A stretch of 64,000 bases of DNA from VRUE01 sp963819755 (GTDB lineage Bacteria > Actinomycetota > Thermoleophilia > Solirubrobacterales > 70-9): positions 310,001 to 374,000 of the forward strand of contig CAWFXB010000001.1 in assembly GCA_963819755.1 (NCBI GenBank), written 5' to 3'. The translations under genes were made by a program, and so were the position numbers. The number at the start of each line of letters is the position of its first letter. Position 1 is the stretch's first letter. The notes under the pieces are model-generated. The model was not told the origin of the DNA and searched no databases. It worked only from the letters and a program-made list of their open reading frames with translations. Shown here piece by piece: positions 40,997 through 48,584 of this stretch.

Positions 40997-42448
40997 GTGA
41001 GCCGAGACCCGCATAGAGCAAGTCGCCATCATGCCACTCGGGACGTGGCGATCCAAATCGTCGTCCGCGTGCTCAACCTCGGCCTCGGCGTCGTGGTCAC
41101 GGCTCTGGTCGCGCGGGCGCTCGGCGATGCCGGGTTTGGCGAGTGGTCGACGATCCTCGTCGTCGTCCAGCTGATCTCCTACTTCACGAGCTTCGGCATC
41201 GAGAGCGTCGTCATCCGCGAAGCGACGGCCGACCCCGACCGCGAGGGCGAGTGGCTGGGCGCCCTGCTGATCCTGCGCTCGCTGCTCTCGGTGCCGGCGA
41301 TTCTCATCGGCCTGGTCGTCGTGCTCCTGCTTCAGGAAAGCACCGCGATGCTCGTCGCCGGCGTGGTCCTGCTCGTCCAGACCCCGTTCAACGTCGGCGC
41401 CTCGTTGCGGGTCACCCACCAGCTGCGGGTGAGCAACTGGGTCCCGATGGCGATCCTGACGCTGAACAGCGTCCTCTGGGGCGGCGCGGTCGTCTTCATC
41501 TTCGTCGCCGGCGGCGGGCTGGTGCCGCTGGCGATCGCGATGACCGCCACCAGCATCCTGACGGCGACGCTGCAGGCGATCGCCGCCGTGAAGATCGCCC
41601 GGCCAGACCTGCGCCCCTCGCGCGAGGCGACGATGAGGCTGGCCCGTGTCGGGCTTCCAGTAGGCCTCTCCGGATTGCTGGTCCTGGCCTACGCCAGGAT
41701 CGACCAGCTGATCGTCTTCGCGATCGCCGGCAGCACCGCGGCCGGCCTGTATGGCGCCGAGTACCGGATCGTCGAGCAGGCCCACCTGGTGCCGGTCTCG
41801 GTGATGACCACGCTGATGCCGATCCTGGCCGCCGCCTGGACCGTGAACCGCGAGCGCGCGCTTCGCATCACCTGGCTTGCCGCCGAGTACCTCACGGTCG
41901 CCTCGCTCGGCGGCCTCGCCGTATCCCTCGTCGTCGCCAGGCCGCTCACCGTCCTCCTCTACGGCGAGGATTTCGCCAGTGCGGCGCCTGCCCTGCCGGT
42001 GCTTGCCGGGGCATTCGTGTTCATCTGCTTCGGTTACCTGACGGGCAATCTCGTGCTGATCGCGGGGCTGCAGCGGCGGCTCGTCGCGATCGGGCTGATC
42101 GGGCTCGTGGTGAACGTGATCGGCAACGTGGTGCTGATCCCCGCCTGGGGCTTCATGGGCGCCGCCTGGATGACGCTGGCGACCGAGGCCGTGGTCGTGA
42201 TCGCGACCGCGGTGATGCTGCGCCGCCAGCTGGCGCTCACGTTGCCCCCGCTGGGCCGGATGGCCCGCATCCTCGCGGCCTCGGCGACGCTCGCCCTGAT
42301 GCTCGAGGTCTCTTCCGGGCTCGGAGGCTCGCTCGCGGTCCTGCTCGCGATCGCGGCAATTGCCTACCCGGCGTTGCTGTTCGGCCTGCGCGCCGTCGAC
42401 CTAGGCGAGATCAGAATGCTGCTGCGCGAGCGCGCGGCCGCTGCTTGA
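40997..42448 (+). CDS. Polysaccharide flippase (Wzx/MATE-like), second copy
   Basis: A 483-residue protein from GTG 40997 with about 14 membrane segments. The opening VRVLNLGLGVVVTALVARAL and the inner segments YARIDQLIVFAIAGSTAAGL and FGYLTGNLVLIAGLQRRLVA parallel the flippase at 24182-25624 over the full length, so the two are paralogues. Having two suggests either two exported polymers or substrate-specific export of two repeat units. Its 3' end overlaps the convergent nucleotidyltransferase gene by 48 bases. Confidence 0.9.
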   Translation: MSRDPHRASRHHATRDVAIQIVVRVLNLGLGVVVTALVARALGDAGFGEWSTILVVVQLISYFTSFGIESVVIREATADPDREGEWLGALLILRSLLSVPAILIGLVVVLLLQESTAMLVAGVVLLVQTPFNVGASLRVTHQLRVSNWVPMAILTLNSVLWGGAVVFIFVAGGGLVPLAIAMTATSILTATLQAIAAVKIARPDLRPSREATMRLARVGLPVGLSGLLVLAYARIDQLIVFAIAGSTAAGLYGAEYRIVEQAHLVPVSVMTTLMPILAAAWTVNRERALRITWLAAEYLTVASLGGLAVSLVVARPLTVLLYGEDFASAAPALPVLAGAFVFICFGYLTGNLVLIAGLQRRLVAIGLIGLVVNVIGNVVLIPAWGFMGAAWMTLATEAVVVIATAVMLRRQLALTLPPLGRMARILAASATLALMLEVSSGLGGSLAVLLAIAAIAYPALLFGLRAVDLGEIRMLLRERAAAA

Positions 42449-43069
42449 GGGGCCGCGCTTGCCCAACTCTGTGATCGCAAGCGCTCGCTTGGCGGTCTCG
42501 AGGTTCGACTCATGGCGCCTGCGCTCGCGGCGGGAGCGAATGCGATTGCCGGTGTGCGCCTTGACCTGGAGCTTGGCCGAGACGCAGCTGACGCGGCGGC
42601 CGCCGATCGTGCCTTCGGCCGCCGATGCCCCCAGCTCGCGTAGGCACATCGGGTGGATGTCGACGACGCGCATCGCCGCATCCCGCATGACGACGACGTC
42701 GCCCTCTATGCCGTGTTCCACGAAGGGGACCGGGGAGGGATTTCGGAACCACTCCTCGAAGCCGAGCTCACGCAGTCTGGTCAGCACTGTGTCGAGACTG
42801 CCGTGGTCGACGATCAGGTCGAGATCGCGATGCAGGCGCCGCTCTTCCCCGACCAGCGCGTCGATTCCCCAGCCGCCCATCACGACCGGCTCGACCCCGG
42901 AGCGATCCAGCGCCTGAAGGATCCGCAGAACGTTGGCACGGGGCATCGGCGGGTTCTGGTAGACGATCCGGCTCAGAATCGCTCGCGGGCGTCGTGGAAC
43001 CGGCAGCGCCCAGACGACTGCGTTGATCCGGTCGGTCAGCCGGTACCAGGGACGAGCTCTCTCCACCAC
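42401..43069 (-). CDS. LinB/aminoglycoside-type nucleotidyltransferase-like protein
   Basis: A 222-residue protein with the nucleotidyltransferase core VMGGWGIDALVGEERRLHRD followed by LDLIVDHG: the GG-W-G, D-A-L and D-L-D signature of lincosamide/aminoglycoside nucleotidyltransferases. It is preceded by a distinctive N-terminus (VVWALPVPRRPRAILSRIVY, then QNPPMP) shared with the next gene, so these are tandem paralogues. The C-terminal GTIGGRRVSCVSAKLQVKAH with a basic tail is also shared. A role in resistance is possible, but the shared N-terminus and operon suggest a different target. Confidence 0.75.
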   Translation of the reverse strand: MVERARPWYRLTDRINAVVWALPVPRRPRAILSRIVYQNPPMPRANVLRILQALDRSGVEPVVMGGWGIDALVGEERRLHRDLDLIVDHGSLDTVLTRLRELGFEEWFRNPSPVPFVEHGIEGDVVVMRDAAMRVVDIHPMCLRELGASAAEGTIGGRRVSCVSAKLQVKAHTGNRIRSRRERRRHESNLETAKRALAITELGKRGPSSSGRALAQQHSDLA

Positions 43070-43100
43070 GGTGACAAGTATTTAACAGGATGCTCCAAGG

Positions 43101-43700
43101 TCAGCTATAGCGTTGTGCTTGACTGGCGGCCTCCAGGTTTGCCCGGTAGCGCCTTCTCACCCGGCGAGAGCGCGCGTGGCTTTTCGAGTTGGCTCGGATC
43201 TGCAACTCCGCCGACATGCAGGTGACGCGGCGGCCGCCGATCGTGCCCTCGGTCAGAGCGGGCCTAGGGCGGTCGAAGCGCATCGAGTGGAGGTCGACGA
43301 CGCGCATCGCCGTGTCGCGCACCACGACGCCACTTTCGAGCTCGAGGTCGCCGAAAGAGCTCGGGGAGCCATCGCGGAACCACTCCACGAAACCGATCGC
43401 ATAAAGCGCCATCAGGGCTTTGTCGAGGTGGTCGCGGTTGACGATCAGGTCGAGATCGTGGTGCGGTCGCAGCTGTTCGCCGACCAGCGCGTCGGCCCCC
43501 CAGCCGCCCATCAGGGCCACTTCGACGCCGCTGGCTTCGAGTGTCGCCATGGCGATCAGGACGGTGGCGATCGGAATCGGCGGGTTCTGGTAGACGATCC
43601 GGCTCAGCAACGCTTTGAGCCGGCGCGGCGTGGGCAATGCCCAGACGACCACGTTGAGACGGTTGGTGAACCTGGTCCAGTGGGACGCCCGGTCCTGCAT
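43101..43700 (-). CDS. LinB/aminoglycoside-type nucleotidyltransferase-like protein, paralogue
   Basis: A 199-residue protein from ATG 43700, 2 bases after the upstream stop, hence in the ethylmalonyl-CoA mutase operon. It carries VALMGGWGADALVGEQLRPH and HDLDLIVNRD, VVWALPTPRRLKALLSRIVY near the N-terminus and GTIGGRRVTCMSAELQIRAN at the C-terminus, matching its downstream paralogue block by block. The D-L-D pair and the upstream Gly-Gly-Trp are intact, so catalysis is plausible. The substrate is unknown. Confidence 0.75.
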   Translation of the reverse strand: MQDRASHWTRFTNRLNVVVWALPTPRRLKALLSRIVYQNPPIPIATVLIAMATLEASGVEVALMGGWGADALVGEQLRPHHDLDLIVNRDHLDKALMALYAIGFVEWFRDGSPSSFGDLELESGVVVRDTAMRVVDLHSMRFDRPRPALTEGTIGGRRVTCMSAELQIRANSKSHARSRRVRRRYRANLEAASQAQRYS

Positions 43701-43702
43701 GC

Positions 43703-44269
43703 TCAGTGCGCCTCGCCGGAGGCGTGGGCGGGGGGTCGCGACTCCTCTGCCAGCGAGGTGATCTCGAGCTGGCCGTTGGCGGCGGCTTCGAGCACCTCGG
43801 TCGCCTCCTCGGCCGAGCGGGCGTAGAGCTCGACCAGCATGTGGACGACGATCCGCTCCTCGTCGTGCTTGTGGAAGCGGACATGGGCGAAGAACTCGCG
43901 TACCCCGGCCTCGCCGAGGGCGCCGTAGGCAAGCAGCTCGGCCGCTTCCGGGCCGGCGCAGCTCTCGACCCGGTCCTGGTCGACGGTGACCGTGCAGGAG
44001 GCGACCCAGGGGGTGCCGGCGACCATCCTTTCCCAACGGTCCTCGATCGGCACGACGCGGTCGTCCTGGAAGGTGAGGTGGGGCTGGTCGTGCATGCAGT
44101 CGAGGCACTGCACGACCGATTCCTGCACTTCGTCGATCCCTTCGGCCGGAACGCCGGTCTCCGGATCGACGCGGCGGATCGCGTCGTAGTGGATCTGGAT
44201 CTCGAGGTTGCGGGACCAGCAGCGGTAACAGCGCAGCCAGGCCGAGCGGTCCCCGTTCAGCTCGCTCAT
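43703..44269 (-). CDS. Conserved Cys-pair (zinc-ribbon-like) protein, function unknown
   Basis: A 188-residue protein from ATG 44269, overlapping the oxidase stop by 4 bases (ATGA). The N-terminal half has two Cys-x2-Cys pairs (LRCYRCWSRN near residue 14 and VVQCLDCMHDQPH near residue 54), which could bind one zinc. The C-terminal half is acidic and helical (RSAEEATEVLEAAANGQLEI). No known enzyme motif is seen. Its place between L-2-hydroxyglutarate oxidase and two nucleotidyltransferases gives no clear role. Confidence 0.65.
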   Translation of the reverse strand: MSELNGDRSAWLRCYRCWSRNLEIQIHYDAIRRVDPETGVPAEGIDEVQESVVQCLDCMHDQPHLTFQDDRVVPIEDRWERMVAGTPWVASCTVTVDQDRVESCAGPEAAELLAYGALGEAGVREFFAHVRFHKHDEERIVVHMLVELYARSAEEATEVLEAAANGQLEITSLAEESRPPAHASGEAH

Positions 44270-45495
44270 ACCTGCATTGTCGCAGCCAGCTCGTCGGCGA
44301 TCAGCCGAGCGATCGCCAGCGAGGAGGTTGCGGCGGGGGAGGGGGCATTGCGGACGTGGACCGCGCGCTCGGTGCGGTGGACGACGAAGTCGTCGACCAG
44401 GGTGCCGTCGCGATCGATCGCCTGGGCGCGAACCCCGGCGGGACCGGGCTCGACCGCGACGCCTCGCAGGGCGGGCACCAGGCGTGCCGCTTCGGCGGCG
44501 AACGCCCGCTTGCTGGCGGCGTGGCGCATCTCGAGCAGGCCCGCCCGCCAGTTGCGCGCCGCCATCCGCCAAGTACCAGGCCAGGCGAGCGTCTCGGCGA
44601 TATCGCGCGGCCGCACGGTCGAGAGCCGGTAGGCGTCGCGGGCTGGCGCCAGCAGGGCACTCGGGCCGATCAGCACCCGGCCGTCGATGGTCGGGGTCAG
44701 GTGGGCGCCGAGGAACGGCAGGTCCGGGTTGGGGACCGGGTAGACGTTGCCGCGGATCAGCCTGGCGGCCTCGCGCGGCAGGGCCAGGTAGCCGCCGCGG
44801 AAGGGGACGATCCGCGGGCTCTTCGGCGCGCCGCAGGCGACGGCGAGGCGGTCCGACCAGAGCCCGGCGCAGAAGACGGCCGCCGTCGCGGACGTGGTGC
44901 CCTGCGAGTGGCGTACCGCGATCCGACTGCCTTTCTCTGCTGCGCCGGTGACCGCGGCGCCGACGTGAATCGTGCCCCCGGCACGGCGCAGGCCGGCGGC
45001 GTAGGACTCGGCGACGGCGCCGAAGTCGACGATCCCGGTGTGCGGTGAGTGCAGGGCGGCGGCGCCCCGCGCGGCGGGCTCGACCTCACCGATCTCCCCG
45101 GCGTCCAGGCGGCGCAGCCCCGGCACCTCGTTGGCGCGCCCGCGGCGCTCGAGCTCCTCCAGTCGCTCGAGCTCGCCCTCGCCGACCGCGACGATCAGCT
45201 TGCCGGACTGCTCGTAGCGGACCCCATGTTCGTCGCAGTAGGCGTACAACTCGCGGGCGCCTTCGACGCACAGCCGCGCCTTCAGCGATCCCGGCTGGTA
45301 GTAGATGCCGGCGTGGATGACGCCGCTCGAGTGGCTGGTCTGGTGGCCGGCGAGCCGCTCTTCGCCCTCCAGCACGCAGAGGCGCGCGTCTGGATTCCTG
45401 GCGAGCAGCTCACGCGCGACCGCGAGGCCGACAATGCCACCGCCGACGACCGCGAGGTCGCACTCGGAGGGGGGAGGACCGCCGGCGACGCTCAA
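44266..45495 (-). CDS. lhgO: L-2-hydroxyglutarate oxidase
   Basis: A 409-residue FAD-dependent DAO-family enzyme starting at TTG 45495, which overlaps the mutase stop (TTGA). LAVVGGGIVGLAVARELLAR is the dinucleotide motif; TSHSSGVIHAGIYYQPGSLK is the LhgO/L2HGDH signature, and VPFRGGYLALPREA and FLGAHLTPTIDGRVLIGPSA follow. The enzyme oxidises L-2-hydroxyglutarate, a side product of malate dehydrogenase, back to 2-oxoglutarate. Being coupled to ethylmalonyl-CoA mutase suggests a metabolite-repair role when acetate-type substrates are used; that link is inference. Confidence 0.88.
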   Translation of the reverse strand: MSVAGGPPPSECDLAVVGGGIVGLAVARELLARNPDARLCVLEGEERLAGHQTSHSSGVIHAGIYYQPGSLKARLCVEGARELYAYCDEHGVRYEQSGKLIVAVGEGELERLEELERRGRANEVPGLRRLDAGEIGEVEPAARGAAALHSPHTGIVDFGAVAESYAAGLRRAGGTIHVGAAVTGAAEKGSRIAVRHSQGTTSATAAVFCAGLWSDRLAVACGAPKSPRIVPFRGGYLALPREAARLIRGNVYPVPNPDLPFLGAHLTPTIDGRVLIGPSALLAPARDAYRLSTVRPRDIAETLAWPGTWRMAARNWRAGLLEMRHAASKRAFAAEAARLVPALRGVAVEPGPAGVRAQAIDRDGTLVDDFVVHRTERAVHVRNAPSPAATSSLAIARLIADELAATMQV

Positions 45496-47486
45496 ACGGT
45501 CGCGCCGGCTGTGGCGCGCTGCTCGACCAGGGCCGCGATCTCGCCCATGATCTTGTTGATGTCGAAGTCCTTCGGCGTGTAGACGCCGGCGACGCCCGCC
45601 TTGCGCAGCCGTTCGGCATCGGCGACGGGGATGATCCCGCCGACCACGACCGGCACGTCGACGCCCTCGTCGCGCAAGCGGCGGACCACGTCGGGGACCA
45701 GCTCCAGGTGCGAGCCGGAGAGAATCGAGAGGCCGACGACGTCGACGTCCTCCTGCAGCGCCGACTCGGCGATCTCCTCGGGGGTGAGGCGGATCCCCTG
45801 GTAGATCACCTCCATGCCGGCGTCGCGGGCGCGCAGGGCGATCTGCTCGGAGCCGTTGGAGTGGCCGTCGAGGCCGGGCTTGCCGACGAGGATCTTGATC
45901 CGGTGGCCGATCTGCTCGGAGACCTCATCGACGCGGTGGCGGATCTCCACCAGCGCCTTGCGGTCGCCGGGGGGCGCCGCCCCGTCGACCCCGGTGGGGG
46001 CGCGGTAGGCGCCGAAGGCATCGCGCAGCACCTCGGCCCACTCGCCGGTGGTCGCCCCGGCTTTTGCCGCCGCGATCGTCGCCGGCATCACGTTGGCGCT
46101 CTCGTCGGCGGCGACCCGGCCGAGCTCATCGAGGGCGGCGCGCACGGCGTCCCCGTCGCGCTCGGCCTTCCACTGCTCCAGCGCTTCGACCCGTTCGCGC
46201 TCGACCTCGGGGTCAGGAGTGAGGATGCCGCCGTCGGCTCCGGCGGTGAGCGGGGAGTCCTCGCTCTCCTTGTAGGCGTTCTGGCCGACTACCACCTGCT
46301 CGCCGTTCTCGATCCGCCCCACCCGCTCGCGATGGGACTCGACCAGGCGTGCCTTCATGTAAGGGACGGCGGCGACCGCGCCACCGTGCTCCTCGACCAC
46401 CGCCATCTCGGCCCTGGCGCCCTCGGTCAGCTCATCGACGAGGCCATCCATCACCACCGAGCCCGCGAAGATGTCGGGGTACTCGAGCAGGTCGGTCTCG
46501 CTGGCCAGCACCTGCTGGATGCGCAGGCTCCACTGCTGGTCCCAGGGACGGGGCAGGCCCATCGCCTCGTTCCAGGCCGGCAGCTGGATCGCGCGGGCGC
46601 GGGAGTCGCGGCTCAGGGTCACCGCCAGAGCCTCGAGCACGATGCGTTGGATGTTGTTCTCCGGCTGGGCCTCCGTCAGGCCGAGCGAGTTGACCTGGAC
46701 GCCGTAGCGGAAGCGCAGCATCTTCTCGTCGGTGACGCCGTAGCGCTCGCGGCCGATCTCGTTCCAGAGACGGCCCATGGTGCGCAGCTTGGCGATCTCC
46801 TCGATCAGGCGGATGCCGGCGTTGACGAAGAAGGAGATGCGGCCGAAGACCCGCGGGAAGTCGTCCTCGGCGACCTGGCCGCGCGCTTTCACTTCGTCGA
46901 GCACGGCGATCCCGGTCGAGAGCGCGTAGGCGATCTCCTGTACAGGCGTAGCGCCCGCCTCCTGCAGGTGGTAGCTGCAGATGTTGGTCGGGTTCCAGTT
47001 CGGCACCTCGTTGACGGTGAAGGCGACCATGTCGGCGATCAGCCGCATCGAGGGCTCCGGCGGGAAGGCGTAGGTGCCGCGCGAGAGGTACTCCTTGATG
47101 ATGTCGTTCTGCGTCGTCCCGGTCAGCTTCGATCGCTCGACGCCGTTCTCCTCGGCGACCGTGGCGTAGAGGCCGAGCAGCCAGGCGGCGGTCGCGTTGA
47201 TCGTCATCGAGGTGTTCATCTCGTCGAGCGGGATCCCGTCGAAGAGCTGGTGCATGTCGCCCTTGTGGGCGATCGAGACGCCGACCTTGCCGACCTCGCC
47301 ACGGGCGAGGACGTGGTCGGGGTCATAGCCGGTCTGCGTCGGCAGGTCGAAGGCGACCGAGAGGCCAGTCTGGCCCTTGGCGAGGTTGCCCTTGTAGAGC
47401 TCGTTGGAGCGGCGGGCGTCGGAATGACCCGCGTAGGTGCGCATCACCCAGGGGCGATCGCGCTCGGGCAGTCGGTGCTCGGACAT
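45492..47486 (-). CDS. ecm: Ethylmalonyl-CoA mutase (MeaA type)
   Basis: A 664-residue single-chain B12 mutase from ATG 47486. The barrel domain has RDRPWVMRTYAGHSDARRSN, KGQTGLSVAFDLPTQTGYDP and the GRISFFVNAGIRLIEEIAKL segment. SLGLTEAQPENNIQRIVLEA and GLPRPWDQQWSLRIQQVLAS match MeaA of Streptomyces and Methylobacterium as I recall them. The C-terminal B12 domain has KPGLDGHSNGSEQ (D-x-H-x2-G with the cobalt-ligand His), GLSILSGSH and VVGGIIP. It rearranges ethylmalonyl-CoA to methylsuccinyl-CoA. Methylmalonyl-CoA mutase is less likely because the start and length follow MeaA. First gene of a five-gene operon. Confidence 0.9.
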   Translation of the reverse strand: MSEHRLPERDRPWVMRTYAGHSDARRSNELYKGNLAKGQTGLSVAFDLPTQTGYDPDHVLARGEVGKVGVSIAHKGDMHQLFDGIPLDEMNTSMTINATAAWLLGLYATVAEENGVERSKLTGTTQNDIIKEYLSRGTYAFPPEPSMRLIADMVAFTVNEVPNWNPTNICSYHLQEAGATPVQEIAYALSTGIAVLDEVKARGQVAEDDFPRVFGRISFFVNAGIRLIEEIAKLRTMGRLWNEIGRERYGVTDEKMLRFRYGVQVNSLGLTEAQPENNIQRIVLEALAVTLSRDSRARAIQLPAWNEAMGLPRPWDQQWSLRIQQVLASETDLLEYPDIFAGSVVMDGLVDELTEGARAEMAVVEEHGGAVAAVPYMKARLVESHRERVGRIENGEQVVVGQNAYKESEDSPLTAGADGGILTPDPEVERERVEALEQWKAERDGDAVRAALDELGRVAADESANVMPATIAAAKAGATTGEWAEVLRDAFGAYRAPTGVDGAAPPGDRKALVEIRHRVDEVSEQIGHRIKILVGKPGLDGHSNGSEQIALRARDAGMEVIYQGIRLTPEEIAESALQEDVDVVGLSILSGSHLELVPDVVRRLRDEGVDVPVVVGGIIPVADAERLRKAGVAGVYTPKDFDINKIMGEIAALVEQRATAGATV

Positions 47487-47579
47487 CGCCACCAATGTTA
47501 TTTGCAAGGGTGGGAAAGACAGCGTTCATTCGTCACGATGCGCATCTTTTCCCCGATGCGGTGTTTAGGCTCCAGCACG

Positions 47580-48272
47580 ATGAGACTCCGAATAGCAGCC
47601 GGTTTTCTGGTCGCCGTTGCGGCGCTGGCCCTTGCCGGCAGCGCCGGGGCCGCCTTGATCGGCGTCTACCGCAACAGCATGGAGTCGACGGCGCAGCGCG
47701 CCCAGATCGTCAAGCTGAACGGCGATCGTTGTGAGCGTGGCGGTTCCGATCACGCTCTGCGCATCACGATCGGCAAGGCCACGCCGGAATGCGCCTACCG
47801 CACGCCGGTGATCGGGCGCGACCTCGAGGTGGCGGCGATCGGCCGCCTGCTCGACACGACGCCGAAGCCGGTCCAGAAAAAGGCCTACCTCGCCGTCAAC
47901 CTGCGCGCCGGCGGAGCCGGCGCTCGCTACCAGTTGGCGGTCTTCCCCCTGCAGCGCAAGGCGCAGCTGCGCAGGGTGGGGCCCGACGGCCGGATCAAGT
48001 ACCTCCACATCGCCCAGGGGGTCAGGACCAGGGGCCTCAATCAGGCCAACGAAATTCGCCTGCAGGCCTTCAACGTCACCAGCGGCCCGGAAAAGGGCAG
48101 CTGTCACATTCTCGCCTTCGTCGGCGGCCAGCTTGCCGCCGACGTCACCGACCCCTCGTCGGGCGAGCTGCAGGGCCGCACTTCCGGCGTCTCCCTCGGC
48201 GCGGTCGGCAACGCCAAGGGCACCGTCGGCAGCTTCGACGATGTGGTCGTCCGCGTTCCCAGCCCCTTTTAG
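47580..48272 (+). CDS. Secreted protein of unknown function
   Basis: A 230-residue protein from ATG 47580, chosen because a signal peptide follows at once (AAGFLVAVAALALAGSAGAA). The mature part is predicted mostly beta (YRNSMESTAQRAQIVKLNGD; YLAVNLRAGGAGARYQLAVF; CHILAFVGGQLAADVTDPSS; GSFDDVVVRVPSPF) and ends like the jelly-roll of laminin-G/DUF1080-type proteins. Three cysteines are present. No catalytic motif is seen. It lies divergent from ecm with a 93-base gap and is followed 14 bases later by clpS. Confidence 0.65.
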   Translation: MRLRIAAGFLVAVAALALAGSAGAALIGVYRNSMESTAQRAQIVKLNGDRCERGGSDHALRITIGKATPECAYRTPVIGRDLEVAAIGRLLDTTPKPVQKKAYLAVNLRAGGAGARYQLAVFPLQRKAQLRRVGPDGRIKYLHIAQGVRTRGLNQANEIRLQAFNVTSGPEKGSCHILAFVGGQLAADVTDPSSGELQGRTSGVSLGAVGNAKGTVGSFDDVVVRVPSPF

Positions 48273-48286
48273 GGCCTTTCCGCATA

Positions 48287-48583
48287 ATGGCGTCGATGTC
48301 GACGACGATCGAGAAGCCGCGACAGGCGGGACCTGGCTCTGACCTGGGAGGGGAGTGGCGGGTGATCGTGCGCAACGACAACCACAACACCTTCGACCAC
48401 GTCGCCGAAACGCTGGCTCGTGTTCTGCCCGGCGTCACCATCGCCCGCGGCCACGAGATCGCCGATGCGATCCACACGACCGGCCAGGCGATCGTCTGGT
48501 CCGGCGCCCGCGAGCCCGCCGAGCACTACTGGGAGCAGCTCAAGGAAGCAGGCCTGACCCTCGCCCCGCTCGAGCGCGCCTAG
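48287..48583 (+). CDS. clpS: ATP-dependent Clp protease adaptor ClpS
   Basis: A 98-residue protein. After a short variable N-terminus the ClpS core is WRVIVRNDNHNTFDHVAETL (the N-D-x-x-x-T substrate pocket, as NDNHNTF), then GHEIADAIHTTGQAIVWSGA with the conserved IH-x2-G, and EPAEHYWEQLKEAGLTLAPL. ClpS delivers proteins with N-end-rule residues to ClpA/ClpC. The start is ATG 48287 or 48296. The gene sits between two secreted-protein genes, away from clp genes. Confidence 0.88.
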   Translation: MASMSTTIEKPRQAGPGSDLGGEWRVIVRNDNHNTFDHVAETLARVLPGVTIARGHEIADAIHTTGQAIVWSGAREPAEHYWEQLKEAGLTLAPLERA

Positions 48584-48584
48584 C

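Noticed and set aside
45492..47486. Methylmalonyl-CoA or isobutyryl-CoA mutase
   Set aside because: The single-chain length with attached B12 domain and the opening DRPWVMRTYAGHSDA follow MeaA/ethylmalonyl-CoA mutase, and ccr is nearby. The call remains open to phylogeny.
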